From Pigmentiphaga sp. NML030171 (GTDB lineage: Bacteria > Pseudomonadota > Gammaproteobacteria > Burkholderiales > Burkholderiaceae_B): 64,000 nt of DNA. The stretch spans positions 82,307 through 146,306 of the forward strand of contig NZ_NINX01000043.1 of NCBI RefSeq assembly GCF_002188635.1, read 5' to 3'. Under the pieces are notes generated by a model. The model ran no database searches, was not told the origin of the DNA, and saw only the letters and a list, made by a program, of their open reading frames with translations. This document shows, in pieces, positions 1 to 8,401 of this stretch. The translations under genes and the position numbers were made by a program. How positions within the stretch are numbered: the stretch's first letter is position 1; each line of letters opens with the position of its first letter.

Positions 1-441
1 CATCATCATGCACATGTGCTGGGCCTCGATGACCACGGCCACGCCCAGGGCATCGGTCACCTGCTGGACGGCCTCGGCGATCTGCAGACACAGATTTTCC
101 TGAATCTGGAGGCGGCGGGCGTACATGTCGACGATGCGCGCGACCTTGGATAGCCCCAGCACCTTGCCGTTGGGCAGGTAGGCCACGTGGGCCTTGCCGA
201 TGAAGGGCAGCAAGTGGTGCTCGCACAGGGAATACAGTTCGATGTTCTTGACCAGCACCATTTCATTGGTGTCGGACGAGAACAGGGCGCCGTTGACGAT
301 CTCGTCGAGGTTCTGCGTATATCCCTGGCACAGGTATTTCATGGCCTTGGCGGCGCGCTTGGGCGTATCGCGCAGGCCCTCCCGGCGCGGATCCTCGCCG
401 AGCTGTTCGAGTATGGACGTGTAGTGCTGTTCGAGCGACAT
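1..441 (-). CDS. folE: GTP cyclohydrolase I, FolE (3' end outside the window)
   Basis: Converts GTP to 7,8-dihydroneopterin triphosphate, the first step of tetrahydrofolate synthesis, in the cytoplasm. The ATG at 441 opens 147 uninterrupted codons to the window edge. The protein begins [20 protein letters not shown] and carries the family zinc-site motif [10 protein letters not shown], then [21 protein letters not shown] and the late Cys in [10 protein letters not shown], so only roughly the last 35-40 residues are missing. The start is chosen because it gives the standard short N-terminus. murI lies upstream on the same strand, 150 bases away. Identity is secure; incomplete only because of the window boundary. 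Confidence 0.95.
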   Translation of the reverse strand, partial: MSLEQHYTSILEQLGEDPRREGLRDTPKRAAKAMKYLCQGYTQNLDEIVNGALFSSDTNEMVLVKNIELYSLCEHHLLPFIGKAHVAYLPNGKVLGLSKVARIVDMYARRLQIQENLCLQIAEAVQQVTDALGVAVVIEAQHMCMMM

Positions 442-590
442 GAAGGTTCCCGAGGTATCCGTGAAGACGGCGGCGCTGGGACCGGCCGGGCGCGGCGCGA
501 AGGCCCGCGGAAGGCGTGAGGATACCCCATCGCCTGCGACGGAGCCGGAAAGGCCCTACCCCGCTCCCGAGTCGGGGCCGCCGTGCGGTC

Positions 591-1397
591 TCAGCAATAT
601 TGCAGGGGAAGGCGCTCGACCGTGGTCTCCCGCCCGGTCAGGCGGGCGATGCGCCGCGCGACCTCGGCCGGATCCCCGCTGGTCATGAAGGCCACGCCGC
701 CCTCGCCCGCCTCGCGCGCCAACCCATGGGCCAGCAATTGCCGCTGCAACTGGCGGGCGAACGGCACGCCCGTCTCCAGCACCGCCACGTCCGGCCCCAC
801 GTGGCGCCGGATCGGCTCGATCAGGAAGGGAAAGTGCGTGCAGCCCAGCACCAGGACGTCGGCGCCGCGCTCGACCAGTTCGGCCAGCGGCTCGGCCACC
901 AGATGGTCGCGGTCCGGCGTCCAGCCTTCTTCGGCCAGCGACACCCAGCCGGGACAAGGCTTGAGCAGCACATCCACGCCGGGCGCCTCGCGCCGGACCA
1001 GCGCGTGGAAGCGGTCGCTCAGGAGGGTGCCCGTGGTGGCCAGCACCCCTATCACCCCGGAACGGGTCAACCGCACGGCCGGCTTGACAGCGGGCTCGAT
1101 GCCGACGATGGGCAGTTCCGGGTAGCGGTCGCGCAGGGCATCCACCGCGACCGCCGTGGCGGTGTTGCAGGGGATGGCCACCGCCCTGGCCCCATTCGAA
1201 AGGAAGAACTCCGCCAGGCGCAAGGCGCGCGCCACGATGTAGGCCGGCGTCTTCTCTCCATAGGGCAGGTGGCCGCTATCGGCCACGTACAGCAGGTCTT
1301 CATGGGGCAACGCCTGCCGGATGGCGCTCAGCACGCTGATGCCGCCCACGCCGGAGTCGAAGATGCCCAGGGGTCCGTCGTGAACGGCGAGGGTCAT
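591..1397 (-). CDS. murI: Glutamate racemase MurI
   Basis: Interconverts L- and D-glutamate to supply D-Glu for peptidoglycan. It has 268 residues, normal for the family. It opens with the signature GIFDSGVGG (residues 11-19). The two catalytic cysteines are Cys77 in IPCNTATA and Cys186 in LGCTHFP, and the substrate loop reads DSGHLPYGEK near 40-49. All active-site motifs are intact. It lies between sugE and folE on the same strand, 15 bases after the sugE stop, so it may be co-transcribed with sugE. Confidence 0.97.
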   Translation of the reverse strand: MTLAVHDGPLGIFDSGVGGISVLSAIRQALPHEDLLYVADSGHLPYGEKTPAYIVARALRLAEFFLSNGARAVAIPCNTATAVAVDALRDRYPELPIVGIEPAVKPAVRLTRSGVIGVLATTGTLLSDRFHALVRREAPGVDVLLKPCPGWVSLAEEGWTPDRDHLVAEPLAELVERGADVLVLGCTHFPFLIEPIRRHVGPDVAVLETGVPFARQLQRQLLAHGLAREAGEGGVAFMTSGDPAEVARRIARLTGRETTVERLPLQYC

Positions 1398-1412
1398 GGG
1401 ATGAAATGCACG

Positions 1413-1730
1413 CTAGGAAGCCAGTTTCAGCCCTATGATACCTGCGACGATCAGCCCCAGGCTGACCAGGCGCGCCGGGCTGGCAGCCTCGCCGAACAGC
1501 AGGATGCCCAGGGCGGCAGTCCCCACGGCGCCAACCCCCACCCAGATGGCATAGGCGGTTCCCACGGGCAGCGTGCGCATCGCCACGCCCAGCAATCCCA
1601 TGCTGACGACGATGGCGGTGACAGTGCCCACCGACGGCCACAGCCGCGTGAATCCATGCGTGTACTTCAAGCCGATCGCCCAGCCGACCTCCATCAGTCC
1701 GGCGATGATCAAAAGGGTCCAAGCCATCAT
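1413..1730 (-). CDS. sugE: SMR-family guanidinium exporter, SugE/Gdx type
   Basis: Small multidrug resistance protein of 105 residues with four membrane segments, starting [20 protein letters not shown]. The conserved membrane-embedded glutamate is in GLMEVGWA, and [14 protein letters not shown] is typical of the SugE/Gdx branch, whose members export guanidinium by proton exchange. An in-frame start at 1766 would run through the upstream riboswitch. The double ATG at 1725-1730 with AGGAAG just before it (1734-1739) gives the standard family length, so the CDS is started there. The riboswitch upstream supports the guanidine assignment over general drug efflux. Confidence 0.93.
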   Translation of the reverse strand: MMAWTLLIIAGLMEVGWAIGLKYTHGFTRLWPSVGTVTAIVVSMGLLGVAMRTLPVGTAYAIWVGVGAVGTAALGILLFGEAASPARLVSLGLIVAGIIGLKLAS

Positions 1731-1745
1731 TTTCTTCCTGGTTGC

Positions 1746-1787
1746 GGGGCCGTCCCCATTCGTCATGACCAGCGGGGTCGTCCCCGC
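1746..1787 (-). promoter_or_regulatory. Guanidine-II riboswitch (mini-ykkC): two ACGR-loop hairpins before sugE
   Basis: On the minus strand two small GC hairpins precede sugE: GCGGGG-ACGA-CCCCGC (1787-1772) and GGGG-ACGG-CCCC (1757-1746), joined by a 14-base linker. Two stem-loops with ACGR tetraloops define the mini-ykkC/guanidine-II class, which typically sits ahead of sugE/emrE-type SMR genes. The second hairpin ends six bases upstream of the AGGAAG ribosome binding site, so translational control by guanidine is the expected mode. The match is read from sequence; ligand response is inferred. Confidence 0.9.
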
Positions 1788-1790
1788 GTC

Positions 1791-1850
1791 GCTCCGTCCC
1801 TATTTAAACGCCGGGAAACGCTTCAGCACCATGCTCCGTCCCTTTTTAAA
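1791..1850. repeat. 18-base direct repeat between sugE and gdhA
   Basis: GCTCCGTCCCTATTTAAA (1791-1808) recurs as GCTCCGTCCCTTTTTAAA (1833-1850), one mismatch in 18, spaced 42 bases start to start. Both lie between the riboswitch and the gdhA leader. On the minus strand each copy reads TTTAAA-n2-GGGACGGAGC, sharing GGGACGG with the riboswitch hairpins but lacking the closing strand. Either a duplicated regulatory site or a decayed duplication of the region; no protein is assigned. Confidence 0.6.
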
Positions 1851-1901
1851 AATCGCACTAAATACGTGCATAAAGTCGTCGTTTACCGACATGATGACGG
1901 A

Positions 1902-1927
1902 AAAACGCGATTACAATGCCGCGTTTT
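1902..1927. other. Hairpin with A/T tails upstream of gdhA
   Basis: AAAACGCG (1902-1909) pairs with CGCGTTTT (1920-1927) around a 10-base loop that contains TACAAT (1912-1917). The stem with flanking A and T runs looks like a small bidirectional terminator. The loop hexamer could instead be the -10 of a gdhA promoter, although no good -35 is visible at 16-18 bases. The two readings cannot be separated from sequence alone. Confidence 0.4.
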
Positions 1928-2047
1928 TTCGGTGCAACGCACCACATCAGAGCAATTGCCGCACGCAAAAGGTGCAGCCCTCGATGCCGCTCGCAGCTCG
2001 CTGCGGCAGGACGACCCCAAGCGCCCGGACATTCAACGGAGCCGATA

Positions 2048-3391
2048 TTGAAACACGCCAGCCTAGACAGCTTTCTCTCGCAGGTCGCCCTGCGCGATCC
2101 TCACCAGCCGGAGTTCCTGCAAGCCGTCAAGGAGGTCATGACCAGCCTCTGGCCTTTCCTGCAGAAACACCCGCGCTACGCCGAACATGGCCTGCTGGAG
2201 CGGTTGGTGGAATCCGAGCGCATCATCCAGTTCCGCGTCTGCTGGGTCGATGACCGGGGCCAGACCCAGGTCAACCGCGGCTTCCGCATCCAGCACAACT
2301 CGGCCATCGGCCCGTTCAAGGGCGGCATGCGGCTGCACCCGTCGGTCAACCTGTCGATCCTGCGCTTCCTGGCATTCGAACAGACCTTCAAGAACTCGCT
2401 GACCACCCTGCCCATGGGCGGCGGCAAGGGCGGCTCCGACTTCGACCCTAAGGGCAAGAGCGACGGCGAAGTCATGCGCTTCTGCCAGGCCCTGATGGCG
2501 GAACTGTACCGCCACCTCGGCCCCGACACCGACGTGCCCGCCGGCGACATCGGCGTGGGTGCGCGCGAAGTGGGCTTCATGGCCGGCATGATGAAGAAGC
2601 TGTCCAACAGCGCGTCGGCGGTGTTCACCGGCAAGGGCCTGGCCTTCGGCGGCAGCCTGATGCGTCCCGAGGCCACCGGCTACGGCACCATCTATTTCGC
2701 CGAGCAGATGCTGTATCGCAAGAACCAGAGCTTCGACGGCAAGTCCGTGTCGATCTCCGGCTCGGGCAACGTCGCGCAGTACGCCGCCGAAAAAGCGCTG
2801 GACCTGGGCGCGAAGGTCGTGAGCCTGTCCGACTCCGACGGCACGCTGTACGTGAAGGACGGCATCGGCGTCGACATGCTCAAGGAGATCATGGACCTCA
2901 AGAACGTCCAACGCGGCCGCCTGGCCGACTTCGCCTCGCGCAACAAGCTGTCGTTCGAAGCCGGCAAGCGCCCCTGGCACATCCCGGTCGACATCGCCCT
3001 GCCCTGCGCCACCCAGAACGAACTCGACCACAACGACGCCGAGACCCTGGTCCGCAACGGCGTCCTGTGCGTGGCCGAAGGCGCGAACATGCCCTCGACG
3101 CTGGAAGCCGTGGACGTCTTCACCCGGGCCGGCACCCTGTACGCCCCCGGCAAGGCCAGCAACGCCGGCGGCGTGGCCGTGTCGGGCCTGGAAATGGCGC
3201 AGAACTCGCAACGCCTGTCGTGGCACCACGCCGAAGTCGACGAGCGCCTGCGCGCCATCATGAAGGACATCCACGAGAACTGCGTGCGCCACGGCAGCCG
3301 CGCCGACGGCTCCATCAACTACGTAGACGGCGCGAACATCGCCGGCTTCGTGAAGGTGGCCGACGCGATGCTGGCGCAAGGGGTGTATTAA
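2048..3391 (+). CDS. gdhA: Glutamate dehydrogenase, GdhA type
   Basis: Reductive amination of 2-oxoglutarate to glutamate. The sequence follows the hexameric NADP-type enzyme of E. coli. The TTG at 2048, preceded by ACGGAG (2036-2041), gives 447 residues, the E. coli GdhA length; upstream in-frame starts would add an arginine-rich stretch with no family counterpart. Visible motifs are FKGGMRLHPSVN, the catalytic-lysine loop PMGGGKGGSDFDPKGKSD, the aspartate region PAGDIGVGAREVG, and the dinucleotide-binding SGSGNVAQYAAEK. A bidirectional terminator follows at 3546. NADP preference is inferred from family resemblance. Confidence 0.95.
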   Translation: MKHASLDSFLSQVALRDPHQPEFLQAVKEVMTSLWPFLQKHPRYAEHGLLERLVESERIIQFRVCWVDDRGQTQVNRGFRIQHNSAIGPFKGGMRLHPSVNLSILRFLAFEQTFKNSLTTLPMGGGKGGSDFDPKGKSDGEVMRFCQALMAELYRHLGPDTDVPAGDIGVGAREVGFMAGMMKKLSNSASAVFTGKGLAFGGSLMRPEATGYGTIYFAEQMLYRKNQSFDGKSVSISGSGNVAQYAAEKALDLGAKVVSLSDSDGTLYVKDGIGVDMLKEIMDLKNVQRGRLADFASRNKLSFEAGKRPWHIPVDIALPCATQNELDHNDAETLVRNGVLCVAEGANMPSTLEAVDVFTRAGTLYAPGKASNAGGVAVSGLEMAQNSQRLSWHHAEVDERLRAIMKDIHENCVRHGSRADGSINYVDGANIAGFVKVADAMLAQGVY

Positions 3392-3397
3392 TTCAGT

Positions 3398-3480
3398 CCC
3401 CCCCTACGCCCTTACGGGCGCCCCCCCAGGGGGCGATGCGCGAGGACCGGCGGAGCCGGATCCTCCGCATCCTGGGTCTA
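3398..3480. repeat. Dispersed GC-rich repeat, copy 1 (left arm)
   Basis: Starts CCCCCCCTACGCCC and continues through a C-tract/G-tract inversion (CCCCCC-AGGGGG), then ACCGGCGGAGCCGGATCC and a closing CGCATCCTGGGTCTAG. The unit is a chain of short palindromes. It begins seven bases after the gdhA stop. The core that follows (3481-3540) contains GCTTCGCTGGCTGCCAGC. The inverted arm lies at 3593-3736, so together they form a paired element with a terminator inside. Confidence 0.8.
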
Positions 3481-3545
3481 GTACGGTTATCCTGGTTTGG
3501 AGCAGTGATGCTTCGCTGGCTGCCAGCAGTTGGAAATGAAGAAAA

Positions 3546-3583
3546 AATGGCCTCGCTTTGTGAAAGCGAGGCCATTTTGTTTT
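3546..3583. terminator. Bidirectional intrinsic terminator between gdhA and the AI-2E gene
   Basis: A perfect 14-bp stem AATGGCCTCGCTTT / AAAGCGAGGCCATT with a three-base loop, followed by TTGTTTT on the plus strand and preceded by a run of A (TTTTTT on the minus strand). It serves the convergent gdhA and permease genes. Confidence 0.9.
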
Positions 3584-3588
3584 GCCCC

Positions 3589-4800
3589 CTACCCAGGGCG
3601 CCGCGGATCCGGCTTCGCCGGTCCGCCAGTGCCGCCCCCTTGAGGGGGAGCGGCCGGAGGCCGCATGGGGGTGGGCTTTCCTTCCGGTCCGCCAGTGCCG
3701 CCCCCTGGGGGGCGCGCGTAAGCGCGTAGGGGGGGGCTTCCTCTAGGGGGGCTTTCCTCTCGTAGCCATTCGCGCCAGATCGCGACCAGCAGGGCCATCA
3801 GGACCGGGCCGACGAAAAGGCCGACCAGGCCCATGGTTTGTACGCCGCCCACCAGGCCGATGAAGGTAGGCAGGAAGGGAAGCTTGACGGGGCCGCCCAC
3901 CAGGCGGGGGCGCAGGGTCTTGTCGACGATGAAGAGTTCCAGCGTGCCCCAGGCGAACAACCCGATGCCGGCGATGAGCTTGCCCGAGCCGACCAGGTAC
4001 AGCGAGACCATGGTGAAGGCCAGCGGAGCGCCGCCGGGCACCAGGGCCATGAAGCCGGTGATCAGCCCCAGCAGGGCCGGCGACGGCACGCCGGCTATCC
4101 AGTAGGCCGTGCCCAGCACGACGGCTTCGCCGATGGCGATCAGGCCCATGCCGGTCACGGTCGCGCTGATGGTGGCCGGCACCACGCGCGAAAGCCGGGT
4201 CCAGCGCACCGGCAGTACCCGTTCGCCCACGGTATCGAGCTGGCCGACCATGCGCTCGCCGTCCTTGTAGACGAAGAACAGGATGATCAGCATGAACACC
4301 ACCGTCAGCGCCAGGTGGAAGACATTGCCCGTGGTGGACAGCACCACGCGGTAGATGTTGCCCAGGTGCTCGCCGCTGATCAGTTGTACCCAGGCGCCCA
4401 GCGCATGCGGCCGCGACAGGTGTTCTTCCCAGTATCCCGCCAGGCGCTCGCCGATCAGCGGCAGCCCCGTCACCCAGTGCGGAACGGCCAGGCCTTCGCG
4501 ATTGGCCTCGAGCAGCCAGCGGATGAGGTTGCTGGCCTCCTGGATGGCATAGGACAGCCCGTAGGCGAAGGGCACGATCAGCCCGACCACGATGACCAGC
4601 AGCGCGCCGGAGGCCGCCAGCGTCGTGCGCCCGCCGCAGACGCGGACCCAGCGCCGGTACAGGGGCCAGCTGGCCAGGCCGATGATCAGCGCCGCCAGGC
4701 CGGGAACGAGGAACCCGCTGAAGAAGTAGGCGCCGGCCAGCAGCATCAGGATCAGCAGCCAGCGGGCCACGAGGCGGGCGGAAAAGACAGGAAGCGTCAT
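3589..4800 (-). CDS. AI-2E family transporter (YdiK/PerM type) with a repeat-encoded tail
   Basis: Polytopic inner-membrane permease of the AI-2E/PerM family, 403 residues. Two hydrophobic segments lie near the N-terminus (LLILMLLAGAYFFSGFLVPG), a third near 63-85, a periplasmic stretch follows to about 155, and a C-terminal bundle contains the conserved VPGGAPLAF and DKTLRPRLVGG motifs. The exported substrate is uncertain; many members do not carry AI-2. Normal family homology ends near IWREWLREES. The remaining Pro/Gly/Arg-rich residues are translated from dispersed repeats, so the original stop seems to have been lost. Divergent from the DUF4105 gene. Confidence 0.85.
   Translation of the reverse strand: MTLPVFSARLVARWLLILMLLAGAYFFSGFLVPGLAALIIGLASWPLYRRWVRVCGGRTTLAASGALLVIVVGLIVPFAYGLSYAIQEASNLIRWLLEANREGLAVPHWVTGLPLIGERLAGYWEEHLSRPHALGAWVQLISGEHLGNIYRVVLSTTGNVFHLALTVVFMLIILFFVYKDGERMVGQLDTVGERVLPVRWTRLSRVVPATISATVTGMGLIAIGEAVVLGTAYWIAGVPSPALLGLITGFMALVPGGAPLAFTMVSLYLVGSGKLIAGIGLFAWGTLELFIVDKTLRPRLVGGPVKLPFLPTFIGLVGGVQTMGLVGLFVGPVLMALLVAIWREWLREESPPRGSPPLRAYARPPGGGTGGPEGKPTPMRPPAAPPQGGGTGGPAKPDPRRPG
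3593..3736. repeat. Dispersed GC-rich repeat, inverted copies
   Basis: Reads as the reverse complement of the repeat unit: CAGGGCGCCGCGGATCCGGC, GGTCCGCCAGTGCCGCCCCC, then a second partial unit ending GCGCGTAGGGGGGGG. The region is inside the annotated 3' end of the AI-2E permease reading frame and encodes its last 55 or so residues. Confidence 0.8.
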
Positions 4801-4908
4801 GAATGGTCGCGAGCGGTGAGCCGAGGAACGTCGCCGACAACTGTACCAGTTGGCAGGCGCATTGCGGGGGACTGCCGCCGGATGGCCGGCGGTGGTATGT
4901 TCCGGCCC

Positions 4909-5907
4909 ATGCGCACATTTCTACTGTCGGCCCTGGCCGTCCTGGTCTTTCTTCCCACCACGCTCTGGGCGGCCTTCGCCCTGCGCTATCAGGTGCCCGG
5001 TCCGCTGCCCGTCAAGATCGCGGCGGCCGTGGCCGGCGCGGCCTTCGGCCTGGGCATGCTGTGGCTGGCGCTGGCGGGTCGCCCCGCCTGGGGCGTGGGC
5101 CTGTACGTCGTGGCCTTCGGCCTGCTGCTGGCCTGGTGGCACAGCATCGCGCCGTCGAACGACAGGGTCTGGGCGGACGACGTCGCGCAGATGACCACGG
5201 GCCAGGTCGACGGCCACGTGGTCACGCTGCGCAACGTGCGCAACTTCGACTGGCGCGGCCCGAACGACTACACCCCGCGCTGGGAGACACGCAGCTACGA
5301 CCTGACCAGGCTGGCCAGCGTGGACCTGATCCTGTCCTACTGGACCATCGAGGCCATCGCCCACACCCTGGTTTCGTTCGGCTTCGAGGATGGCCGGCAA
5401 CTGGTGTTCTCGGTCGAGATCCGCAAGGAACGGCACGAGAAATTCTCGTCCATCGGCGGTTTCTTCAAGGAGTTCGAGACCAGCGTCGTGGCGGCGGACG
5501 AGCGCGACATCGTCCGGGTACGCACCAACATCCGGGGCGAAGACGACTACCTGTACCGGGTGTCCATGCCTCGCGAGGCCATGATGTCCCTGTTCCTGGC
5601 CTACGTGGACGAGGCCAACAAGCTCGTGTCGAAGCCGCGTTTCTACCACACCATCACGGCCAACTGCACGACCATCGTCTACCACATGATGACCCGGATC
5701 ATTCCGGGCCTGCCCATGGACTACCGACTGGTCCTGGCCGGCTACCTGCCCGGCTACATCTACGATGTGCGCGGGCTGGACACCTCGCACACGCTGGCGG
5801 ACCTGAAACGGCTGGGCCGTATCACCCAGCGGGCGCGGGATGCCGACGCGGACCCGGACTTCTCCCAGGCCATACGGCGCGGCGTGCCAGGCATCGCGGC
5901 GCGGTAG
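4909..5907 (+). CDS. DUF4105-family membrane protein
   Basis: 332 residues from the ATG at 4909 (MRTFLLSALAVLVFLPTTLW). In-frame ATGs at 4882 and 4897 are also possible. Three hydrophobic segments fill the first 85 residues, then a soluble domain runs from about 95. The domain contains FDWRGPNDYTPRWETR, SYWTIEAIAHTLVSFGFEDG, SVEIRKERHEKFSSIGGFF and the cysteine motif TANCTTIVYHM, all typical of DUF4105 (Lnb N-terminal-like, papain-fold-like). The conserved Cys and His suggest a periplasmic thiol hydrolase, but no substrate is known. Stands alone, divergent from the permease. Confidence 0.85.
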   Translation: MRTFLLSALAVLVFLPTTLWAAFALRYQVPGPLPVKIAAAVAGAAFGLGMLWLALAGRPAWGVGLYVVAFGLLLAWWHSIAPSNDRVWADDVAQMTTGQVDGHVVTLRNVRNFDWRGPNDYTPRWETRSYDLTRLASVDLILSYWTIEAIAHTLVSFGFEDGRQLVFSVEIRKERHEKFSSIGGFFKEFETSVVAADERDIVRVRTNIRGEDDYLYRVSMPREAMMSLFLAYVDEANKLVSKPRFYHTITANCTTIVYHMMTRIIPGLPMDYRLVLAGYLPGYIYDVRGLDTSHTLADLKRLGRITQRARDADADPDFSQAIRRGVPGIAAR

Positions 5908-6009
5908 CCGGCACTTATTTCCGGACTTTTCGCCCAGCGAAACAGCGCTGTGATGTAATCCTCGCACCCGGTGCCACGCTTCAAGAGCACGAAAAAAACG
6001 AGGAGACTC

Positions 6010-6990
6010 ATGGCGTTGACCTATCGCATCCGCGCGCTCTGCCTGGCGTTTGCCGGCCTGTGCTGCGCGCCCGGCGTCCATGCCGAAGATACCCGGTACC
6101 CTGCCAAGCCGATCAAGCTGGTCGTTCCCTACGCGCCTGGCGGCCCCACCGATCTGGTAGGGCGCTCCCTGGCGGCAGCGCTTGCGCGGCAGCTCGGCCA
6201 GCCTGTCGTGGTCGAGAACAAGGCCGGCGCCGGCGGCGTCATCGGCGCCAGTTCGGTCGTGAACGCAGCGCCGGACGGATATACCCTGCTGTTGGGCCTG
6301 CAGGGCCCGATCACCATCAATCCGGCACTGACCAAAGTGCCCTACGATCCGTTCCGCGACCTGATCGCGGTACGGATGATCGCCACCTCTCCGATGATAT
6401 TGATGGCCAGCAAGAAATCGGGCATCGGGACGCTGGGCGACATCTCCACGCGCGCGAAAGCCGGCTCCGCCGGCCTGAACATCGGGTCCTCGGGCACGGG
6501 TACGCTCCCTCACGTTGCGGCCGAACTCATCAAACACGAGACCGGCGCGAATCTGGTCCATGTACCGTACAAGGGTGCGGGCCCCGCGCTGATCGATCTT
6601 CACGCCGGGCATATCGATCTGCTGTTCTCCGACCTCCAGGTGGGACTTCCCTACGTCCAGTCCGGCCAGGCGACGGCGCTCGCCGTCACCTCGTCCCAAC
6701 GCTCGTCCATGCTGCCCAACGTACCGACGCTCGCCGAGAGCGGACTCGGCAAGGTCAAGCTGGCCGGGTGGTACGGCATCTTCGCGCCGCGGGGCACGCC
6801 GGCGGCGATCCTGTCCGCGCTGGACCGGGCCGTGGACGGCGTATTCCGGGACACGGCCTTCAAGCAGACCCTGGAAAACCAGGGCTCGACGCCCAGTGCG
6901 CTGGGCGGGGCGAAGTTCGTCGAATTCCTGCGCGCCGAGTACGGCCAATGGTCGCGGCTGGGCCAATCCATCACCATCAAAATGGACTAG
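6010..6990 (+). CDS. Bug/TctC-family periplasmic solute receptor
   Basis: 326-residue tripartite tricarboxylate transporter receptor. The start at 6010 follows GAGGAGA and gives a clean signal peptide (MALTYRIRALCLAFAGLCC, cleavage near VHAED). Family motifs are KPIKLVVPYAPGG, GQPVVVENKAGAGG, APDGYTLLLG and VPYKGAGPALIDLHAGHID. No tctA/tctB pair lies beside it, so it would need a membrane partner elsewhere or act in sensing. The stop is four bases before the next gene, so it is in one operon with the MmgE/PrpD-like and enolase-like genes and probably binds their substrate. Confidence 0.93.
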   Translation: MALTYRIRALCLAFAGLCCAPGVHAEDTRYPAKPIKLVVPYAPGGPTDLVGRSLAAALARQLGQPVVVENKAGAGGVIGASSVVNAAPDGYTLLLGLQGPITINPALTKVPYDPFRDLIAVRMIATSPMILMASKKSGIGTLGDISTRAKAGSAGLNIGSSGTGTLPHVAAELIKHETGANLVHVPYKGAGPALIDLHAGHIDLLFSDLQVGLPYVQSGQATALAVTSSQRSSMLPNVPTLAESGLGKVKLAGWYGIFAPRGTPAAILSALDRAVDGVFRDTAFKQTLENQGSTPSALGGAKFVEFLRAEYGQWSRLGQSITIKMD

Positions 6991-6994
6991 AGCC

Positions 6995-8398
6995 ATGCAT
7001 GGAATGAGCGAACGGCTCGCGGACTGGGCCACGAACCTGTCATGGACCGACATTCCCCGCGACGTCAAGGATCTCGCCCGGCTGCAGATCCTCGATGCGG
7101 TCGGCGTCATGCTCGCGGCCAGGCCGCTGGAGCCCGTCCATGCCGCGGTCCGCGCCATGGCGCGGACCGACGCCGGCTCGCAGGCCAAGAGCCTCGGTTT
7201 CGATCAATCGCTGTCGCTCTCGGGTGCCGCGTTCGTCAATGGCGTCATGTCTTCGCTGCTGGAATTCGACGATACGCACATCGAGTCTTTCGTCCACCCG
7301 ACCGTGGCTCCCTTCTCGATCGCGCTTCCCTACTGCCAGTCATCGCATCTGTCCGGCGCGCGGCTGATGCAGGCGGTGATCATCGGCAGCGAACTCAGTT
7401 GCCGGCTCGGCTTGGTCCCTCCCATGCGCCTTCATAGCGTAGGCATACACCCGACCGCGATCATGGGTGCGTTCGGCGCCGTATACGCGCTCGCCTGGCT
7501 GGAACATCTCGATTGCCGGCAAGTCGTCGATGCCATCGGCCATTGCGCCAGCATGTGCGGCGGCCTGATGGCGTCATGGGAAGACGGCGCGTCGACCAAG
7601 ACGCTCCACGTCGGGATGGCGGCGAGCCAGGCCGCGCGCGCGGTCGCGCTGGGCCGGGAGGGGATCAGCGGTCCGCGCCTGGTATTCGAAGGGCGCTTCG
7701 GCTGGTTCCAGACGCACGTCCAGAAAGCCGACCCGTCGGCCTTCCGCTACGCCCTGGCGACAGACGGCCTCGGCAGCCGGTGGGAACTGCTCAACGTCGC
7801 CTCCAAGCCCTACCCCAGCGCATTCACCATTCATCCCTATGTCGACGCGGTGCTCGCCCTCAAGGCGGCGCATGCGATAGCGCCCGCCGACATTGCCGAG
7901 ATCCGGTGCCGGATCGCCCCCAGCTCCGTGGCGACGCTTTGCGAACCGGCTGCCGAGAAGCTGCGGCCGTTGACCTCCTGGCATGGCCGCATCAGCTTGC
8001 AGCACTCGCTGGCCGAGGCCCTGGTGCGCGGCGGCATGGACAAGCACGCCTACAGTCCGGAGGCGCTTGCGGACCCGGTCATCAACGCCCTGGCCGACAA
8101 GGTGGTGTACGAAGCCCATGCCTCCCAAAGCGCCGACCCGAAGAAGGCGGGCGCCCACGTCCGCATCCGGCTGAACGACGGCTCATGCCTCGAGCAGGTC
8201 ATCGAGAGTGTGCGCGGCACGCGCGCCAACCCCATCTCGGAAGAAGACTACATCCGGAAATTCCGCTCGAATGCCGACGGGGTCATCGCTCCCGGCAGAA
8301 TCGACGAGGCCATCCACCGCTTGATGCGGCTCGATGCGATCGATGACGTCGCTGCGGTATTCGACGCCCTTGCAACGCCAACCGTACATTCCGAGTAA
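6995..8398 (+). CDS. MmgE/PrpD-family protein
   Basis: 467 residues from ATG 6995 (MHGMSERLADWATNLSWTDIP); ATG 7004 is an alternative. MmgE/PrpD landmarks are ILDAVGVMLAARPLEP, the active-site region LEFDDTHIESFVHPT, GIHPTAIMGAFGA, DGASTKTLHVGMAASQ and KPYPSAFTIHPYVDA. Characterised relatives include 2-methylcitrate dehydratase, cis-aconitate decarboxylase and 2-(carboxymethyl)-cyclic acid enzymes. It is distinct from the true prpD at 38.4 kb and sits between a Bug receptor and an enolase-superfamily gene (3 bases to the next start), so it probably acts on a carboxylic acid in that route. Confidence 0.9.
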   Translation: MHGMSERLADWATNLSWTDIPRDVKDLARLQILDAVGVMLAARPLEPVHAAVRAMARTDAGSQAKSLGFDQSLSLSGAAFVNGVMSSLLEFDDTHIESFVHPTVAPFSIALPYCQSSHLSGARLMQAVIIGSELSCRLGLVPPMRLHSVGIHPTAIMGAFGAVYALAWLEHLDCRQVVDAIGHCASMCGGLMASWEDGASTKTLHVGMAASQAARAVALGREGISGPRLVFEGRFGWFQTHVQKADPSAFRYALATDGLGSRWELLNVASKPYPSAFTIHPYVDAVLALKAAHAIAPADIAEIRCRIAPSSVATLCEPAAEKLRPLTSWHGRISLQHSLAEALVRGGMDKHAYSPEALADPVINALADKVVYEAHASQSADPKKAGAHVRIRLNDGSCLEQVIESVRGTRANPISEEDYIRKFRSNADGVIAPGRIDEAIHRLMRLDAIDDVAAVFDALATPTVHSE

Positions 8399-8401
8399 GC
8401 C

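Noticed and set aside
1731..1766. Longer SugE starting at 1766
   Set aside because: It would translate the second riboswitch hairpin and adds residues not found in the family.
6995..8398. Second 2-methylcitrate dehydratase (prpD)
   Set aside because: It is more distant in motifs and sits with a Bug receptor and an enolase-family gene; the methylcitrate enzyme is at 38.4 kb.
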